Of a stretch of DNA of 6,623 nucleotides, positions 5,684 to 6,623 are shown piece after piece. The notes under the pieces are model-generated. The model did no database searches and was not told where the DNA came from. It saw only the letters and a list, made by a program, of their open reading frames with translations. The number at the start of each line of letters is the position of its first letter. The first letter of the stretch is position 1. The translations under genes were made by a program, and so were the position numbers. Source of the stretch: Bergeyella zoohelcum (lineage in GTDB: Bacteria > Bacteroidota > Bacteroidia > Flavobacteriales > Weeksellaceae); the NCBI GenBank assembly GCA_030523905.1, contig JAUNHO010000059.1:1-6623 (forward strand), written 5' to 3'.

Positions 5684-6574
5684 TTAGTTTTTTACAAGTT
5701 CAAGGAATTGATTTTCAAGACTTTCTTTCTTTTTCGCCAAATGAGAAAGGTATATCCCTTTTTCTACTAGCCACTGGTTGAGCTGCTCGGCTGGGAGGTC
5801 ATTTTTCATTCGCAAAATCAGTTTGCCACTTTTTTGCTCCAAAGAAGAAACATCTGAAAATGAATTAATTACCGCTTCTAATTGCTCAAAATCATTCGCT
5901 TTTAGTTCAAAAAAGCCATTGGTATTCGTCATTCCCTCCACGCTTCCAGAGTAGAGTGCGTTGCCATTTTTCAGCACGATGGTATGCGTACAGATTTTCT
6001 CTATTTCGTCAAGTAAATGACTGGCGATAATAATGGTAGTCCCCATATCGGCTATCTTACCGATGAGTTCTCTCACCTGTATAATCCCCTGAGGGTCAAG
6101 CCCATTGGTAGGTTCATCAAGGATTAAAACCTCTGGCTGATTCAGTAGTGCGGAGGCAATAGAAAGGCGTTGCTTCATTCCAAGAGAATAGGTGCTGAAA
6201 TTATCTTTTTTTCGCTCCAAAAGCCCCACCAAATCTAGCACTTCGTCTATTCTACTATACGCCACACCCTTGATTTCTGCCACTATTTTTAGATTTTTTT
6301 CGGCACTGAGATATGGGTAAAAATTAGGCTGCTCTATGATTGCCCCAATCTTTTTCAGGCTTTCGGTAGTCGTACCTTTTTCGCCAAACCATTCCCACTC
6401 ACCAGAGGTAGCATTGATGGTAGAAAGTAGCATACCAAAAGTGGTAGATTTCCCACTTCCATTCGGTCCTAAAACCCCATAAACATTGCCTTTATAGACA
6501 TCAAAAGAGATTTTATTGACCACTACTCTTTTGAATTTTTTAGTAAGATTCCTTACCGATAAAACTTTTTCCAT
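5684..6574 (-). CDS. ABC transporter ATP-binding protein, exporter type (BcrA/CcmA-like)
   Basis: This 296-residue ATPase powers the permease encoded directly downstream. All nucleotide-binding motifs are intact: Walker A GPNGSGKST at 36-44, Q-loop Gln82, signature SLGMKQ at 130-135, Walker B VLILDE at 149-154 with catalytic Glu154, D-loop GLDP at 158-161 and switch His186. A signature reading SLGMKQ rather than LSGGQ is common in ATPases of bacitracin- and lantibiotic-type resistance exporters, which is a hint and not proof of substrate class. About residues 215-296 form an extra C-terminal domain without a clear motif, also seen in this subfamily. The ATG at 6572-6574 places the first beta strand (VLSVRNLTKKF) at the usual distance from the N terminus; no Shine-Dalgarno sequence is seen. 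Only 49 bases of upstream sequence are in the window, so the promoter and any upstream operon member cannot be judged. No two-component system or peptidase lies beside it in the window. Confidence 0.95.
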   Translation of the reverse strand: MEKVLSVRNLTKKFKRVVVNKISFDVYKGNVYGVLGPNGSGKSTTFGMLLSTINATSGEWEWFGEKGTTTESLKKIGAIIEQPNFYPYLSAEKNLKIVAEIKGVAYSRIDEVLDLVGLLERKKDNFSTYSLGMKQRLSIASALLNQPEVLILDEPTNGLDPQGIIQVRELIGKIADMGTTIIIASHLLDEIEKICTHTIVLKNGNALYSGSVEGMTNTNGFFELKANDFEQLEAVINSFSDVSSLEQKSGKLILRMKNDLPAEQLNQWLVEKGIYLSHLAKKKESLENQFLELVKN

Positions 6575-6597
6575 AGCAAATCATTATTATTAGTAAT

Positions 6598-6613
6598 TAA
6601 TAGTATTCTATTA
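6598..6613. repeat. Short AT-rich inverted repeat upstream of the ABC operon
   Basis: TAATAG (6598-6603) and CTATTA (6608-6613) form a 6-4-6 dyad starting 24 bases before the ATPase start codon. The position would suit an operator, but the arms are short and AT-rich and the region is cut by the window end. No regulator family is recognised and chance is the default explanation. Confidence 0.25.
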
Positions 6614-6623
6614 TTTTTCGCTA

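Noticed and set aside
1..6623. Defence system, mobile element, CRISPR array or toxin-antitoxin module
   Set aside because: No repeat array, transposase, integrase, small paired ORFs or defence domains were seen; all gaps are short and are explained by terminators and promoters.

Overview
The window looks like ordinary chromosomal DNA from a member of the Bacteroidota, probably class Flavobacteriia (Weeksellaceae/Chryseobacterium-Riemerella-like). The family assignment is an inference from overall protein character. The supporting signs are AT-rich DNA, intergenic gaps full of A and T, no clear Shine-Dalgarno sequence before any visible start codon, and TAnnTTTG-type -7 elements before two genes. 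I see no transposase, integrase, tRNA, rRNA, CRISPR array or phage gene.

Layout from left to right. (1) Bases 1-636, plus strand: the 3' part of a coiled-coil protein of the C4 zinc-ribbon family (COG1579/zf-RING_7), whose four zinc-ligand positions are no longer cysteines. (2) A strong, probably bidirectional terminator at 658-691 separates it from the convergent gene on the minus strand. (3) 690-1343, minus: a DtxR/MntR-family metal-dependent repressor. (4) 1416-3206, minus: uvrC, the nucleotide-excision-repair endonuclease subunit, starting with GTG. The 72-base gap between uvrC and the repressor holds an 11-bp inverted repeat that can be the uvrC terminator, the repressor's operator, or both. 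(5) 3279-4769, plus: hutH, histidine ammonia-lyase, transcribed divergently from uvrC. (6) A second bidirectional terminator at 4778-4808. (7) 4819-6574, minus: a two-gene ABC transporter operon, ATPase first and then a six-helix ABC-2-type permease, 7 bases apart.

The genes do not form one pathway. They are separate units: metal homeostasis (repressor), DNA repair (uvrC), histidine catabolism (hutH without hutU, hutI or hutG beside it), and a small export system of unknown substrate. Gene packing is dense, no stretch longer than 300 bases lacks a gene, and convergent gene pairs are closed by hairpin terminators. I find no convincing new biological system. The points worth a second look are the cysteine-less zinc ribbon, the uvrC/repressor intergenic repeat, two TATTTTTG boxes each placed exactly four bases before a start codon (possible leaderless transcripts), the mixed metal-ligand set of the repressor, and the isolated hutH.
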